From contig JAZLBL010000014.1 of the NCBI GenBank assembly GCA_045613685.1, positions 1 to 64,000 of the forward strand: a stretch of 64,000 nt of DNA, given 5' to 3'. Both the position numbers and the translations under genes were made by a program. This DNA is from Fimenecus sp045613685 (GTDB taxonomy: Bacteria > Bacillota > Clostridia > Oscillospirales > Acutalibacteraceae). Numbering within the stretch: the first letter of the stretch is position 1; every line of letters begins with the position of its first letter. Below, one piece after another: positions 9,322-17,968 of this stretch. Below the pieces are notes generated by a model, which saw nothing but the letters and a program-made list of their open reading frames with translations, ran no database searches and had not been told where the DNA came from.

Positions 9322-10662
9322 GTGGAAATTTTTGAACTTTTGACAGAACTTTTGCATAATAAAAAATGGCAAGAGTTAAAAAATATTCTTGACGAAATGA
9401 ACGAACAAGACATCGCTGAACTTTTCATGGAACTTGATGAGCGTGACCTTACTCTCATATATCGTTTGCTCAATAAAGAGTTAGCAGCTGAAGTTTTCGT
9501 TAATATGGAACCCGAATATCAGGAAATGCTCATTCGTGCATTCAGTGATACCGAGCTTCGAGAAGTCCTTGACGAATTATATGTCGATGATGCCGTTGAC
9601 CTTATTGAAGAAATGCCTGCAACACTTGTTAAGCGTATTCTTCGTCATACTGACCCGGATACTCGTAAGTCAATCAACGAAATTCTCAAATACCCTGAAG
9701 ATTCTGCGGGTAGTCTTATGACTATTGAGTATGTTGACTTGAAACGTTCAATGACAGTTGCTGATGCATTTACACGAATTCGTAGAACGGGTGTTGACAA
9801 AGAAACAATTTATACTTGTTATGCAACTGATAGCAAGAGAAAACTTAAAGGTTATGTAACAGTTAAAGATTTGCTTCTTGCAGATGAAAATGCAACAATC
9901 CGTGAAATTATGGATGATAATGTTATCTCTGTTAATACTCACGAAGATAAAGAAGTGGTTGCAGAACTTTTCCAAAAATACGACTTGGTTGTTTTGCCTG
10001 TTGTTGATGGTGAAAACAGACTTGTAGGTATTATCACAGTCGATGACGCTATCGACGTTTTGCAAGAAGAAATCACGGAAGATATGGAATTGATGGCTGC
10101 GATTACACCAACTGATAAGCCATATCTTAAAATGGGCGTTTTTGAAAACTTTAAAAAGCGTATCCCTTGGCTTATGCTCTTGATGGTTTCAGCAACATTT
10201 ACAGAAAAAATCATTACTCACTTTGAAGGTGCACTGACTAGTTGTGTAGTGCTCACAGCATTTATTCCAATGCTTACAGGTACTTGCGGTAACTGTGGCA
10301 ACCAGTCATCTTCAACAATCATTCGTGGTATTTCATTGGGCGAAATTGAATTCAGAGATACGTTCAAAGTTGTATTCAAAGAATTCTCAATAGCACTTGC
10401 TTGTGGATTAGCACTTGCCATTGTTAATTTTGCAAAGCTGATGATTTTTAATAATATTGGTTGGAAAATCGCACTTGTTGTTAGCATTACCATGATTGCA
10501 GCAGTTGTTTTCGCAAAGGTTGTTGGCTCAATTCTTCCTGTAATTGCAAAGAAAATCGGTTTTGACCCGGCGGTAATGTCAAGTCCATTCATCTCAACAA
10601 TCGTTGATGCAGTAACACTTCTCATTTACTTTGCAATCGCATCATCACTTTTGAATTTATAA
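9322..10662 (+). CDS. mgtE: Magnesium transporter MgtE
   Basis: Mg2+-gated Mg2+ channel/transporter of the cytoplasmic membrane; 446 residues, the normal family length. The N-terminal superhelical domain spans about 1-130, a CBS pair about 130-255 (EIMDDNVISV, GIITVDDAIDVL), and five membrane helices about 280-446 with the conserved TGTCGNCGNQSS segment. The GTG at 9322 is the start, with AAAGGAG at 9306-9312. An ATG two bases upstream is out of frame and stops after seven codons. It is controlled by the M-box above and possibly by the leader ORF. Confidence 0.96.
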   Translation: MEIFELLTELLHNKKWQELKNILDEMNEQDIAELFMELDERDLTLIYRLLNKELAAEVFVNMEPEYQEMLIRAFSDTELREVLDELYVDDAVDLIEEMPATLVKRILRHTDPDTRKSINEILKYPEDSAGSLMTIEYVDLKRSMTVADAFTRIRRTGVDKETIYTCYATDSKRKLKGYVTVKDLLLADENATIREIMDDNVISVNTHEDKEVVAELFQKYDLVVLPVVDGENRLVGIITVDDAIDVLQEEITEDMELMAAITPTDKPYLKMGVFENFKKRIPWLMLLMVSATFTEKIITHFEGALTSCVVLTAFIPMLTGTCGNCGNQSSSTIIRGISLGEIEFRDTFKVVFKEFSIALACGLALAIVNFAKLMIFNNIGWKIALVVSITMIAAVVFAKVVGSILPVIAKKIGFDPAVMSSPFISTIVDAVTLLIYFAIASSLLNL

Positions 10663-10663
10663 A

Positions 10664-10695
10664 AAAATGGTGGAGACAAAACTCCACCATTTTTT
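10664..10695 (+). terminator. Terminator after mgtE
   Basis: AAAATGGTGGAG pairs with CTCCACCATTTT around a short ACAAAA loop, followed by a T run. Confidence 0.88.
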
Positions 10696-10700
10696 ATTGC

Positions 10701-10885
10701 ACAAATTTGAATTTGTCGAGCTCTTTTAAAGTTTTTATCTCACCAAAATCGACCATCAAACAATGTAGGGGCGATTCACGAATCGCCCGAAAAGGTTACA
10801 TCTCGCAATTGGAACGGGTCATTCGTGAATGACCCCTACAAGGTTACATCACTGTACAAAAGAGATAGACAAACCCCAATTTGTC
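10701..10885. repeat. Composite intergenic repeat, copy B (GTAGGGG palindrome type)
   Basis: The left end ACAAATTTGAATTTGTCGAG (10701-10720) is the same as 24051-24070. The right end GACAAACCCCAATTTGTC (10868-10885) is the same as 199-216. Inside are two perfect 9-bp palindromic stems, GGGCGATTC/GAATCGCCC (10769-10788) and GGGTCATTC/GAATGACCC (10816-10835), bounded by GTAGGGG (10765) and CCCCTAC (10839), each followed by GGTTACATC. There is no gene here. Confidence 0.8.
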
Positions 10886-10932
10886 GAATCAAAACATTGC
10901 TGATAACTCCTGGTTTTTCCATTACTGTTTCA

Positions 10933-10961
10933 TTGACTTTTAATGTCGAATATTGTATCAT
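10933..10961 (+). promoter_or_regulatory. Promoter of the cohesin/Big2 gene
   Basis: TTGACT at 10933-10938 and TATCAT at 10956-10961 with a 17-base spacer, 29 bases before the chosen start. Confidence 0.65.
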
Positions 10962-10990
10962 ATTATATATACTGGATAAAGGGTGATAGA

Positions 10991-12262
10991 ATGAAACGAA
11001 TGTCCAAAATTTTAGCAGTTGTATCTGCTTTTATAATACTTATTTCAATGTTTGTGTTACCCGCAAATGCTGCGAGTGTAAACTATTCAGTTTCAAGTGC
11101 AAGCGGTTCAACCGGGGATAAGGTAACAGTTACTGTTAAACTTTCTTCAAGTGTTCAGATTTGGGGTGCAAATGTAAGTCTTGGTTATAATTCGTCAGAA
11201 TTGCAATATGTCAGTCATTCACAGGGTGGCATAGTCTCTGGTGGTAGTCTTGTGCATAAAGGCTCATCTGTTAATTTTTCTGGTATGTATAACGCTAAGA
11301 GTGGTACAGTTTTTACAGTGACATTCAAAATTCTTAAATCATCAGGCACATCAAAATTGACTTTAACTAGTTCAGAAAATACTGATACTAACGGCACAAC
11401 TCATTCTTGTGCAACAAGTGGTGGCACAATCACAATATCAAAGCCCGTTACAGGCATTTCGCTCAACCAGTCAAACATTACTCTCAAAAAAGGTGAAACA
11501 TCAACTGTTACAGCAACAGTAACACCAAGTGATGCAACAAATAAAACTGTTACATATACAAGTTCAAACACAAAGGTTGCAAAGGTTGACGGCAACGGCA
11601 AAATCACAGCGGTAGGTGGTGGCACTGCTACAATCACTGCAAAAGCAGGTGGCAAAACTGCAACTTGCAAAGTAACTGTTAATGTAGCGCAAACAGGAAT
11701 TGCAGTTTCGGGCAATTCTTCAAAATCTGTAGCTCAAGGCTCAACAATCACTTTGAAAGTAGCAAAAGTGCCATCAGATGCAACCGATAATTTCACTACA
11801 ACATGGACTTCTGCTGATACAAATATCGCAACAGTATCTGCAAAGGGCGTTGTAACAGGTGTCGCAATCGGCGAAACAACAGTTACGGCAAAGCAGAATA
11901 ACTGGACTGTTACATATAAGATTACAGTAACAGAAAAGGCTATAGAAAGCTCAACAGTAGAATCTTCAACTGAAGAGAGCACAACAGAGTCAACCACTGA
12001 ATCGACTACTGAATCCACCACTCTTCCAACTACAACAGAACCGATTACTGAACCTAATAATGAAAAGAACTTCTTCCAGATAGTATGGGCAGAAATCAAC
12101 GATGAAAACAATACTGTAACAAAACTTTACCACTATGTAATGCTTTTAGGTGTTGGCTTTGTAGTAGCAATAATCTCAATAACAGTTACATATTTCGTAA
12201 CATCTGGTTATTATAAAAACCAAGCTAAAAAAGAAGAAACTGACTCAACAGAAAATCAATAA
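10991..12262 (+). CDS. Membrane-anchored surface protein with cohesin-like and two Big2 domains
   Basis: A 423-residue exported protein. Residues 1-27 are a signal peptide ending ANA. Residues about 30-148 resemble a cohesin domain (GDKVTVTVKL, GANVSLGYNSSELQYV, GTVFTVTFKIL). Two bacterial Ig-like group 2 domains follow, about 152-232 (VTGISLNQSNITLKKGE) and 233-315. A Ser/Thr/Glu-rich linker spans about 316-365, a membrane helix about 383-405, and a charged cytoplasmic tail follows. The start is the ATG before MKRMSK; upstream codons in the same frame overlap the promoter. It probably displays the cohesin outside the cell. A dockerin-bearing partner is not in this window, so a binding or scaffold role is inference. 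Confidence 0.8.
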   Translation: MKRMSKILAVVSAFIILISMFVLPANAASVNYSVSSASGSTGDKVTVTVKLSSSVQIWGANVSLGYNSSELQYVSHSQGGIVSGGSLVHKGSSVNFSGMYNAKSGTVFTVTFKILKSSGTSKLTLTSSENTDTNGTTHSCATSGGTITISKPVTGISLNQSNITLKKGETSTVTATVTPSDATNKTVTYTSSNTKVAKVDGNGKITAVGGGTATITAKAGGKTATCKVTVNVAQTGIAVSGNSSKSVAQGSTITLKVAKVPSDATDNFTTTWTSADTNIATVSAKGVVTGVAIGETTVTAKQNNWTVTYKITVTEKAIESSTVESSTEESTTESTTESTTESTTLPTTTEPITEPNNEKNFFQIVWAEINDENNTVTKLYHYVMLLGVGFVVAIISITVTYFVTSGYYKNQAKKEETDSTENQ

Positions 12263-12273
12263 GATATAAAGAA

Positions 12274-12305
12274 AACCCCAATCCGAAAGGATTGGGGTTA
12301 ATTTT
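12274..12305. terminator. Terminator between convergent genes
   Basis: AACCCCAATCC (12274-12284), GAAA loop, GGATTGGGGTT (12289-12299), then an AATTTTTT tract. Confidence 0.9.
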
Positions 12306-12309
12306 TTGC

Positions 12310-12873
12310 TTATTTTACAAAACCAACACTATTGATTGTTTTTTCAATTTCGTTTGTTGCAACTTCAAAAAGTCGTTTGCCAAGATTCTTATAATACTCG
12401 TCATTTTCGTTGCCACAAAGCATTGCAAATGAAACACCAATATTTTGTGGAATGTCAACGCCTTTTCTCACAGCAAGATAATAGAAACTGTATTCGGCTG
12501 CATCATCAAGTTTATCATAAAATTCGAAAGCATCCTTCTTAACAGTATCATATAAAGCGTTAACTGCTGTGTTTGCAAGAAGGGGAGAAATTAATAAACG
12601 ATTTATTGAATATTCAGCAGAGAAAGTGAGCAAAACCTTCATCTGATACATTGTATTATCATCACGCTGAATTTCACCGACTTCATGTTCAAGGTCGGAT
12701 AGAAGGTGAGGCTCATCAACAAAACGCTCTGCAAGAATTTTTCCAAGCTCTTTTGCTTTTTGTGAATTGCCGTTGCTTCTGTTTTTAGTCATTTCAGCGA
12801 TAATGGATACTTCGTCAAAACTATCTTTTTTATCGTCGTTGAAAATCTTTACGTCGCTATCATCAAAAATCAT
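12310..12873 (-). CDS. Conserved-looking hypothetical protein, 187 residues
   Basis: I do not recognise the family. The protein is soluble, acidic and mostly helical by composition, starts MIFDDSDVKIFNDD and has no signal peptide or membrane segment. The middle (MKVLLTFSAEYSINRLLISPLLANTA-type segment, about residues 78-105) is hydrophobic helix without charged breaks. A start at 12873 is supported by AAAGGA nine bases upstream. It lies 28 bases after the PHP gene on the same strand and shares the terminator at 12274, so it is probably the second gene of that transcript. Confidence 0.7.
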   Translation of the reverse strand: MIFDDSDVKIFNDDKKDSFDEVSIIAEMTKNRSNGNSQKAKELGKILAERFVDEPHLLSDLEHEVGEIQRDDNTMYQMKVLLTFSAEYSINRLLISPLLANTAVNALYDTVKKDAFEFYDKLDDAAEYSFYYLAVRKGVDIPQNIGVSFAMLCGNENDEYYKNLGKRLFEVATNEIEKTINSVGFVK

Positions 12874-12901
12874 AGAGCATTATCCTTTCACAGTTTTTGG
12901 T

Positions 12902-13774
12902 TTATTCAGCAGCTTGTTGTGCTAATTTTTTCTGTAATCTTTTCTGCTTTGCTTTGTATGTGAGAAGTGCGTGCATGCAATCATCGGGAGCAGTATAGTC
13001 GCCGAGAGATACATTGTATTCATTATAAAGTCCGTGGAAATCACTGCCACCAGTTGCAAGCAACTTGTTTTTGTTTGCAAGCTTGCGAAGCATTGTTTGT
13101 TCTTCTTCGTTTGCACTTGGATGATAAACTTCAATACCATCAATACCACAAGCAATCAAATCGTCAAGAATATCAATGCAGCCATTAACAAGTGGGTGAG
13201 CAACAACTGCAATACCACCAGCAGTGTGGATTTCATCAATTACTGTCTTAACATCATCATATTTTGGAACAACCAAAATATTCTCATCGCTTTCTTTAGT
13301 GAATAATTTTTTATAAAGTTCACCGTTGAAAGAATTAGTATAACCACATTCAATGAGGGCTTGCATAATATGTTTTTTATAAAGGTTAGTTGAACCTGTT
13401 GAGCATTTCATAATGAACTCTGTTGTGATAGGGAAACGTTTTGCAGTCTGAAGCATCATAAAATGACCTGCTTTTTTACGAGCCAAAGAGTTTCTTTTGC
13501 AGAGACCTTCTAACATATCAGGAGAATCTGGTAAATAGCAGAGAATATGAATGTTTTTGCCTGATGCTTCGTGTGTTGCAGAAAGCTCAACACCGGGGAT
13601 AACCTGAACCCCATGACGCGCACCAATGATTTTACCTCTGACAGTACCTGCAAGGCAATCGTGGTCAGTAATTGCAATAGCTTCAAGACCTTTTTTCTTA
13701 GCAAAAATAATAAGGTCCTCAATGCCTAAACTACCGTCTGATAATCTTGTGTGACAATGTAAATCTCCGCTCAA
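12902..13774 (-). CDS. PHP-domain phosphoesterase
   Basis: Polymerase-and-histidinol-phosphatase superfamily metal-dependent phosphoesterase, resembling the TrpH/YciV nucleotide phosphatases that release phosphate from 3',5'-bisphosphates or short RNA. Metal-binding motifs in order: DLHCHTRLSDG, AITDHD, PGVELS, VVAHPL and GGSDFHG. The open frame reaches a TTG at 13789, but this codon overlaps GGAGG (13787-13783). The TTG at 13774, 8 bases from that site, gives 290 residues and is the better start. The substrate is not shown by the sequence. Confidence 0.85.
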   Translation of the reverse strand: MSGDLHCHTRLSDGSLGIEDLIIFAKKKGLEAIAITDHDCLAGTVRGKIIGARHGVQVIPGVELSATHEASGKNIHILCYLPDSPDMLEGLCKRNSLARKKAGHFMMLQTAKRFPITTEFIMKCSTGSTNLYKKHIMQALIECGYTNSFNGELYKKLFTKESDENILVVPKYDDVKTVIDEIHTAGGIAVVAHPLVNGCIDILDDLIACGIDGIEVYHPSANEEEQTMLRKLANKNKLLATGGSDFHGLYNEYNVSLGDYTAPDDCMHALLTYKAKQKRLQKKLAQQAAE

Positions 13775-13971
13775 AATAATAACCTCCAATGTGTTTGCCG
13801 GTTTTCATACAAAAAATGCGTAAAACCCCTCAATATATAACAGTATTATACAACGAAAATCAACAAAAATCAAGAAAAAGTACGATATTTAGTTAATTTT
13901 TGTATATTTAGTGATTATTTTTGTTTCTTATGTAAAAAATATACCCCAAAATTCCATATATTACACAAAAG

Positions 13972-14003
13972 AAAAAGCTCTTTGCAATATAACAAAGAGC
14001 TTT
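13972..14003 (-). terminator. Terminator after the metallophosphoesterase gene
   Basis: On the minus strand AAAAGCTCTTTG pairs with CAAAGAGCTTTT, followed by a T-rich tail. The remaining sequence up to 13774 is A/T-rich and holds no gene I can see. Confidence 0.85.
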
Positions 14004-14008
14004 TAAAC

Positions 14009-15628
14009 TTATTTAAGATATTCCTTGTATTTAATTTCGTTAATGATGTATCCGATAAGAAGAACAGGAACGCCAATGCAAATTATAGGAATTAAGAAGA
14101 TAAGCAAAAGAAGGATTGCAATGATAACAATCGGTAATCCCTTTTTGCTGTCTTTAACTGTGTCAGGCTTAGCAGGTGGTGGTGGAACAGGGCCTTGGCT
14201 ATCACCCTCATAAACAGGCATAACAGGAAGAAGTGCGTCATAAGACGGGATACCATTATTATAAAGCAAAGGCTCAATTATTCCACGAACAGTGTCAGAA
14301 ACTTTAACTAACTTTTTAAGCGGAATATGTAAAACCTTTATAATTGAATCGATAATATTTATAAGACCGATAGCGATTTTATATTCATTATCGTCAGGAG
14401 TGTAAAGACTTTTGCCACCATAGAGATTAAGAACAAGGTCAACGATGAAATCGACAACATTCTTATCTTTAATATCGGCATAGTCTTCTTTTTTAAGTCC
14501 TGTCTCTGCGCGAGTCCAGTTGCCAACAGTACCGATTTTAAGAGAATTGATGAATTTGAAAATAGGCTTTAAAATCCAACCGAATTTATAAGAAACTTTC
14601 TTCTTGATACTGATAGCAGTTGCCATATCTGCAAACTTGTCAATATCTTCACCTGCAGCCTTGATAACATCTCTAATCATACCAACCAAATGGTCTGCGA
14701 GATATGTCTGCAAGTCTTTGCCCTTTGTATCAAAACTGACTGGCTCTGTGATGAAATCAGTAGTGGTTGATACCATATTGTTATCTGCATCAAAAACAAC
14801 AGTTCTGATAGTGCCAGGATATCCAACAGTAGAAGCGGTTGAAATATCATAGAAATAGTTGCCTTTAGGACTTATATGCTTATCGATGTCGTGCACGTGT
14901 GTATGACCTGTGAGCATAAATTGAATACCCATATCAGCAAGTTGCTCGCGACGGATTTCATAATCACCCATCATATCGCCTTTACCGATAATTTCATACA
15001 TAGGTGATGGTGCGATGAGTGGGTGGTGAGTCATTGCAATAATGAACTGACCATTAGCCTTTGCATCTTCTGCCTGTGCCTTAATCCATTCAAAGCATTC
15101 GTCAGAAAAACCGCTCTTGCCATTTCTGTTTGTATCGTCGTTAAGAGCGAAAAGTCTGTATCCATCTGCTAACTGAATGATATATGACATACTTTCTTCA
15201 TGCACTGCGATAGCTTCGTCAGGACCAAATTCTTTATACATATCAAAAAGGTCTTCGCGCTTTGCTGCAGGGATAGTTACTCTGTCATAACCATCATATT
15301 TGTGGTGAGTGCCATCCCACTGATAGTCGTGTGTTGCAGTGATTACATAAACACGCTTGCCTTTTGATTTAAGGTCACGAAGCATTTCGATAAATTCGCG
15401 GTGAGAATCAAAGTCGCCATTGCTTGTTGTGTCACCAGAAAGAAGAACGATGTCGGTTCTGTCATCCTTTGCAATCTGTGAAAATGCAGCTTCAAGCAAT
15501 TCTCCGGCTTCTGCTAACAAAACACCGCTTTTATTATCGGCAACTTCATAAGCTGCGCCAGAAGTGCCGAGCTTTTTAGAATAATAATGTGTATCGGTAA
15601 TAACCGTTACGGTAAGTGGATTTCTCAT
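14009..15628 (-). CDS. Metallophosphoesterase with C-terminal membrane helices
   Basis: Calcineurin-like phosphoesterase of 539 residues. Metal motifs in order: DTHYY (D12, H14), LLSGDTTSNGD, ATHDYQ in place of the usual GNH, MTHHPL and LTGHTHVHD. The last 60 residues contain a Pro-rich stretch followed by one or two membrane helices, so the enzyme is probably anchored through its C terminus; no N-terminal signal peptide is seen. It starts 10 bases after the thrS stop with AAGGAAG upstream, and so is probably co-transcribed under the threonine T-box. The substrate is unknown. Confidence 0.82.
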   Translation of the reverse strand: MRNPLTVTVITDTHYYSKKLGTSGAAYEVADNKSGVLLAEAGELLEAAFSQIAKDDRTDIVLLSGDTTSNGDFDSHREFIEMLRDLKSKGKRVYVITATHDYQWDGTHHKYDGYDRVTIPAAKREDLFDMYKEFGPDEAIAVHEESMSYIIQLADGYRLFALNDDTNRNGKSGFSDECFEWIKAQAEDAKANGQFIIAMTHHPLIAPSPMYEIIGKGDMMGDYEIRREQLADMGIQFMLTGHTHVHDIDKHISPKGNYFYDISTASTVGYPGTIRTVVFDADNNMVSTTTDFITEPVSFDTKGKDLQTYLADHLVGMIRDVIKAAGEDIDKFADMATAISIKKKVSYKFGWILKPIFKFINSLKIGTVGNWTRAETGLKKEDYADIKDKNVVDFIVDLVLNLYGGKSLYTPDDNEYKIAIGLINIIDSIIKVLHIPLKKLVKVSDTVRGIIEPLLYNNGIPSYDALLPVMPVYEGDSQGPVPPPPAKPDTVKDSKKGLPIVIIAILLLLIFLIPIICIGVPVLLIGYIINEIKYKEYLK

Positions 15629-15638
15629 AATATCTTCC

Positions 15639-17591
15639 TTATCTTACTTTATTATCGATTTCTTCTTTAAGCATAGCAGTAAAGTCGTCAAAATTCATTG
15701 AACCGATGTCACCTTGACCACGTTTGCTAACAGATACTGTACCGTCTTCAACTTCTTTGTCGCCAACAATAATCCAATATGGAAGTTTTTGAAGTCTTGA
15801 TTCGCGGATTTTGTAACCTGTTTTTTCGCTTCTGTCGTCAACTGTTACGCGCATACCCATTTTTTCAAGTTCTTTCTTGATTTCAAATGAACGGTCGTGG
15901 TGTCTGTCAGCGATAGGAAGAATTCTTACCTGTTCAGGAGCAAGCCAAAGTGGGAATGCTCCTGCATATTTTTCAATAAGAAGAGCAAGTGTACGCTCAT
16001 AACAACCGATTGATGTTCTGTGAATAATATATGGATTTTTCTTTGTGCCATCTTTTGCTGTGTATTCCATGCCAAATTTTTCTGCAAGAAGCTGGTCAAC
16101 TTGAATTGTGATAAGAGTGTCTTCTTTGCCGAATACGTTCTTAATCTGAATGTCAAGTTTAGGACCGTAGAAAGCAGCTTCACCAACGCCGATAGCATAT
16201 TTAATTCCAAGGTTATCAAGGATTTTGCCCATGATTCCCTGTGCTTCATCCCACTGTTCAGGAGTACCAATATATTTTTCTTTATCTGCTGGGTCCCATT
16301 GTGAGAAACGATATGAAACATCTTCATAAAGACCAAGAGTCTGAAGCATATAGATAGCAAGTTCAAGACAACCCTTAAATTCTTCTTCAAGCTGTTCAGG
16401 AGTACACATTAAGTGGCCTTCAGAAATTGTAAACTGACGAACACGGATAAGACCATGCATTTCACCTGATGCTTCATTACGGAAAAGAGTTGATGTTTCG
16501 TTGTATCTTAATGGTAAATCTCTATATGAACGTGGTCTGTTGAGATATGCTTGATATTGGAACGGACAAGTCATAGGACGAAGTGCAAAGATTTCTTCAT
16601 TGTTTGCTTCTGCCTGGTCTGCATCACCAAGTACGAACATGCCGTCACGATAGTGGTCCCAGTGACCTGAAACTTTATAAAGGTCACTCTTTGCCATAAA
16701 TGGTGTTTTTGTAAGCAACCAACCTCTCTTTTGTTCTTCGTCTTCAACCCAACGTTGAAGTGTCTGGATGATTCTTGCGCCCTTAGGGAGCATAATAGGA
16801 AGACCTTGACCAATAAGCTCATTTGTTGTGAAAATTTCAAGTTCACGGCCAAGCTTATTATGGTCACGTTTTCTTGCTTCTTCAAGCTGTGCTAAATGCT
16901 CTTCAAGTGCAGACTGTTTTGGGAAAGCAGTTGCATAAATTCTCTGGAGCATCTTGTTCTTTTCGTTACCGCGCCAATAAGCACCTGTGCAAGCTGTGAG
17001 CTTGAATGCTTTAACTGCACCTGTTGACATAAGGTGAGGACCTGCACAAAGCTCTGTGAATTCACCTTGTTTATAGAATGAAATTGGCTCGCCCTTGTCA
17101 GCGTGTTCATTTATAAGCTCAACCTTATAGATTTCACCTTTTTCTTCCATCATAGCAAGTGCATCGGCAGGTGAGAGTTCGAATTTTTCAAGTGCTAAAT
17201 CTTCTTTAACGATTTTCTTCATTTCTGCTTCGATTTTTTCAAGAATTTCAGGTGTAAATGAAATTTCTGAATCAAAGTCATAATAGAAACCGTTGTCAAC
17301 TGATGGACCAATAGCAAGTTTTACATCAGGATAAAGTCTTTTAACAGCCTGTGCCATAATATGAGAAGCAGTATGCCAAAATGTCTTTTTACCCTCGATT
17401 TCATCAAATGTAACGATTTCAAGAGCACAATCTTCATTAACTGCAGTTCTTAAATCACAATAATTTCCGTTGATTTTACCACCACAAGCAGATTTATATA
17501 AACCCATACCAATAGATTTAGCAATGTCTGCAATAGTAGTACCAGCTTCGTATTCTTTAATAACGTCGCCTTTAAGTGTTACCTTAATCAT
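15639..17591 (-). CDS. thrS: Threonine--tRNA ligase
   Basis: Charges tRNA-Thr; 650 residues, the full bacterial length. The TGS domain covers about 1-60, the editing domain contains HTASHIMAQAVKRLYPD near residue 75, and the class II core about 240-530 includes the RNEASGEMHGLIRVRQF motif. The C-terminal anticodon-binding domain contains LPIADRH and SEKTGYKIRE. The ATG at 17591 has AAGGAG upstream. Expression is controlled by the T-box leader immediately upstream. Confidence 0.97.
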   Translation of the reverse strand: MIKVTLKGDVIKEYEAGTTIADIAKSIGMGLYKSACGGKINGNYCDLRTAVNEDCALEIVTFDEIEGKKTFWHTASHIMAQAVKRLYPDVKLAIGPSVDNGFYYDFDSEISFTPEILEKIEAEMKKIVKEDLALEKFELSPADALAMMEEKGEIYKVELINEHADKGEPISFYKQGEFTELCAGPHLMSTGAVKAFKLTACTGAYWRGNEKNKMLQRIYATAFPKQSALEEHLAQLEEARKRDHNKLGRELEIFTTNELIGQGLPIMLPKGARIIQTLQRWVEDEEQKRGWLLTKTPFMAKSDLYKVSGHWDHYRDGMFVLGDADQAEANNEEIFALRPMTCPFQYQAYLNRPRSYRDLPLRYNETSTLFRNEASGEMHGLIRVRQFTISEGHLMCTPEQLEEEFKGCLELAIYMLQTLGLYEDVSYRFSQWDPADKEKYIGTPEQWDEAQGIMGKILDNLGIKYAIGVGEAAFYGPKLDIQIKNVFGKEDTLITIQVDQLLAEKFGMEYTAKDGTKKNPYIIHRTSIGCYERTLALLIEKYAGAFPLWLAPEQVRILPIADRHHDRSFEIKKELEKMGMRVTVDDRSEKTGYKIRESRLQKLPYWIIVGDKEVEDGTVSVSKRGQGDIGSMNFDDFTAMLKEEIDNKVR

Positions 17592-17620
17592 AATATATCT
17601 CCTTTGAAAAAATTACAAAA

Positions 17621-17875
17621 TAAAAAAGCATTTCATCCATAAAACAGGATGAAATGCTAATAAACAACATTCCACGGTTCCACCCGTATTGCAAAGTATA
17701 AACTTTGCCACTCAAAAGACTTTAACGCAGTCAATACGATTGGCTTAGCCGAAACTCGTTTTCGCCAATGCTCGAAAGTGGTCTCAGGATAGTAAACTGA
17801 TTTCTCGCACCAACCGAAATCTCTCTGAAAATTTAGGTTATCCGTCGTTCTTTCTCAACGCTTTAAAAATATCGT
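17621..17875 (-). ncRNA. T-box riboswitch, threonine specifier
   Basis: Read on the minus strand, the leader has AGAGAG...GGTTGGTGCGAGA of stem I. It is followed by GAGACCACTTTCGAGC, where ACC at 17782-17780 sits in the specifier position and is a Thr codon. The T-box bulge is GGGTGGAACCGTGG (about 17687-17672). A terminator hairpin, AGCATTTCATCC paired with GGATGAAATGCT (17658-17627), is followed by a T run. Uncharged tRNA-Thr is expected to switch on thrS. Confidence 0.95.
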
Positions 17876-17879
17876 ATAT

Positions 17880-17908
17880 ATTTTATACTTATTTTAATGT
17901 AATGTCAA
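17880..17908 (-). promoter_or_regulatory. Promoter of the thrS T-box leader
   Basis: On the minus strand, TTGACA (17908-17903) and TAAAAT (17885-17880) are separated by exactly 17 bases. Confidence 0.85.
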
Positions 17909-17918
17909 TAACAAATTT

Positions 17919-17945
17919 GTAGGGGACGATGCATATATTATCCCG
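17919..17945. repeat. Degenerate fragment of the GTAGGGG repeat
   Basis: GTAGGGGACGAT and TTATCCCG resemble one half of the palindromic module at 10765-10790, with decayed symmetry. It lies between the thrS promoter and the HAAS-domain gene. Confidence 0.45.
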
Positions 17946-17968
17946 TTTGTAATACCAATCTAACTTGA

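Noticed and set aside
9320..9343. ATG two bases upstream of the mgtE GTG start
   Set aside because: Out of frame; it ends after seven codons, and the GTG at 9322 is well spaced from AAAGGAG.
10765..10839. Possible CRISPR-like array from the repeated GGTTACATC
   Set aside because: Only two copies with palindromic modules, no regular spacers and no cas genes nearby.
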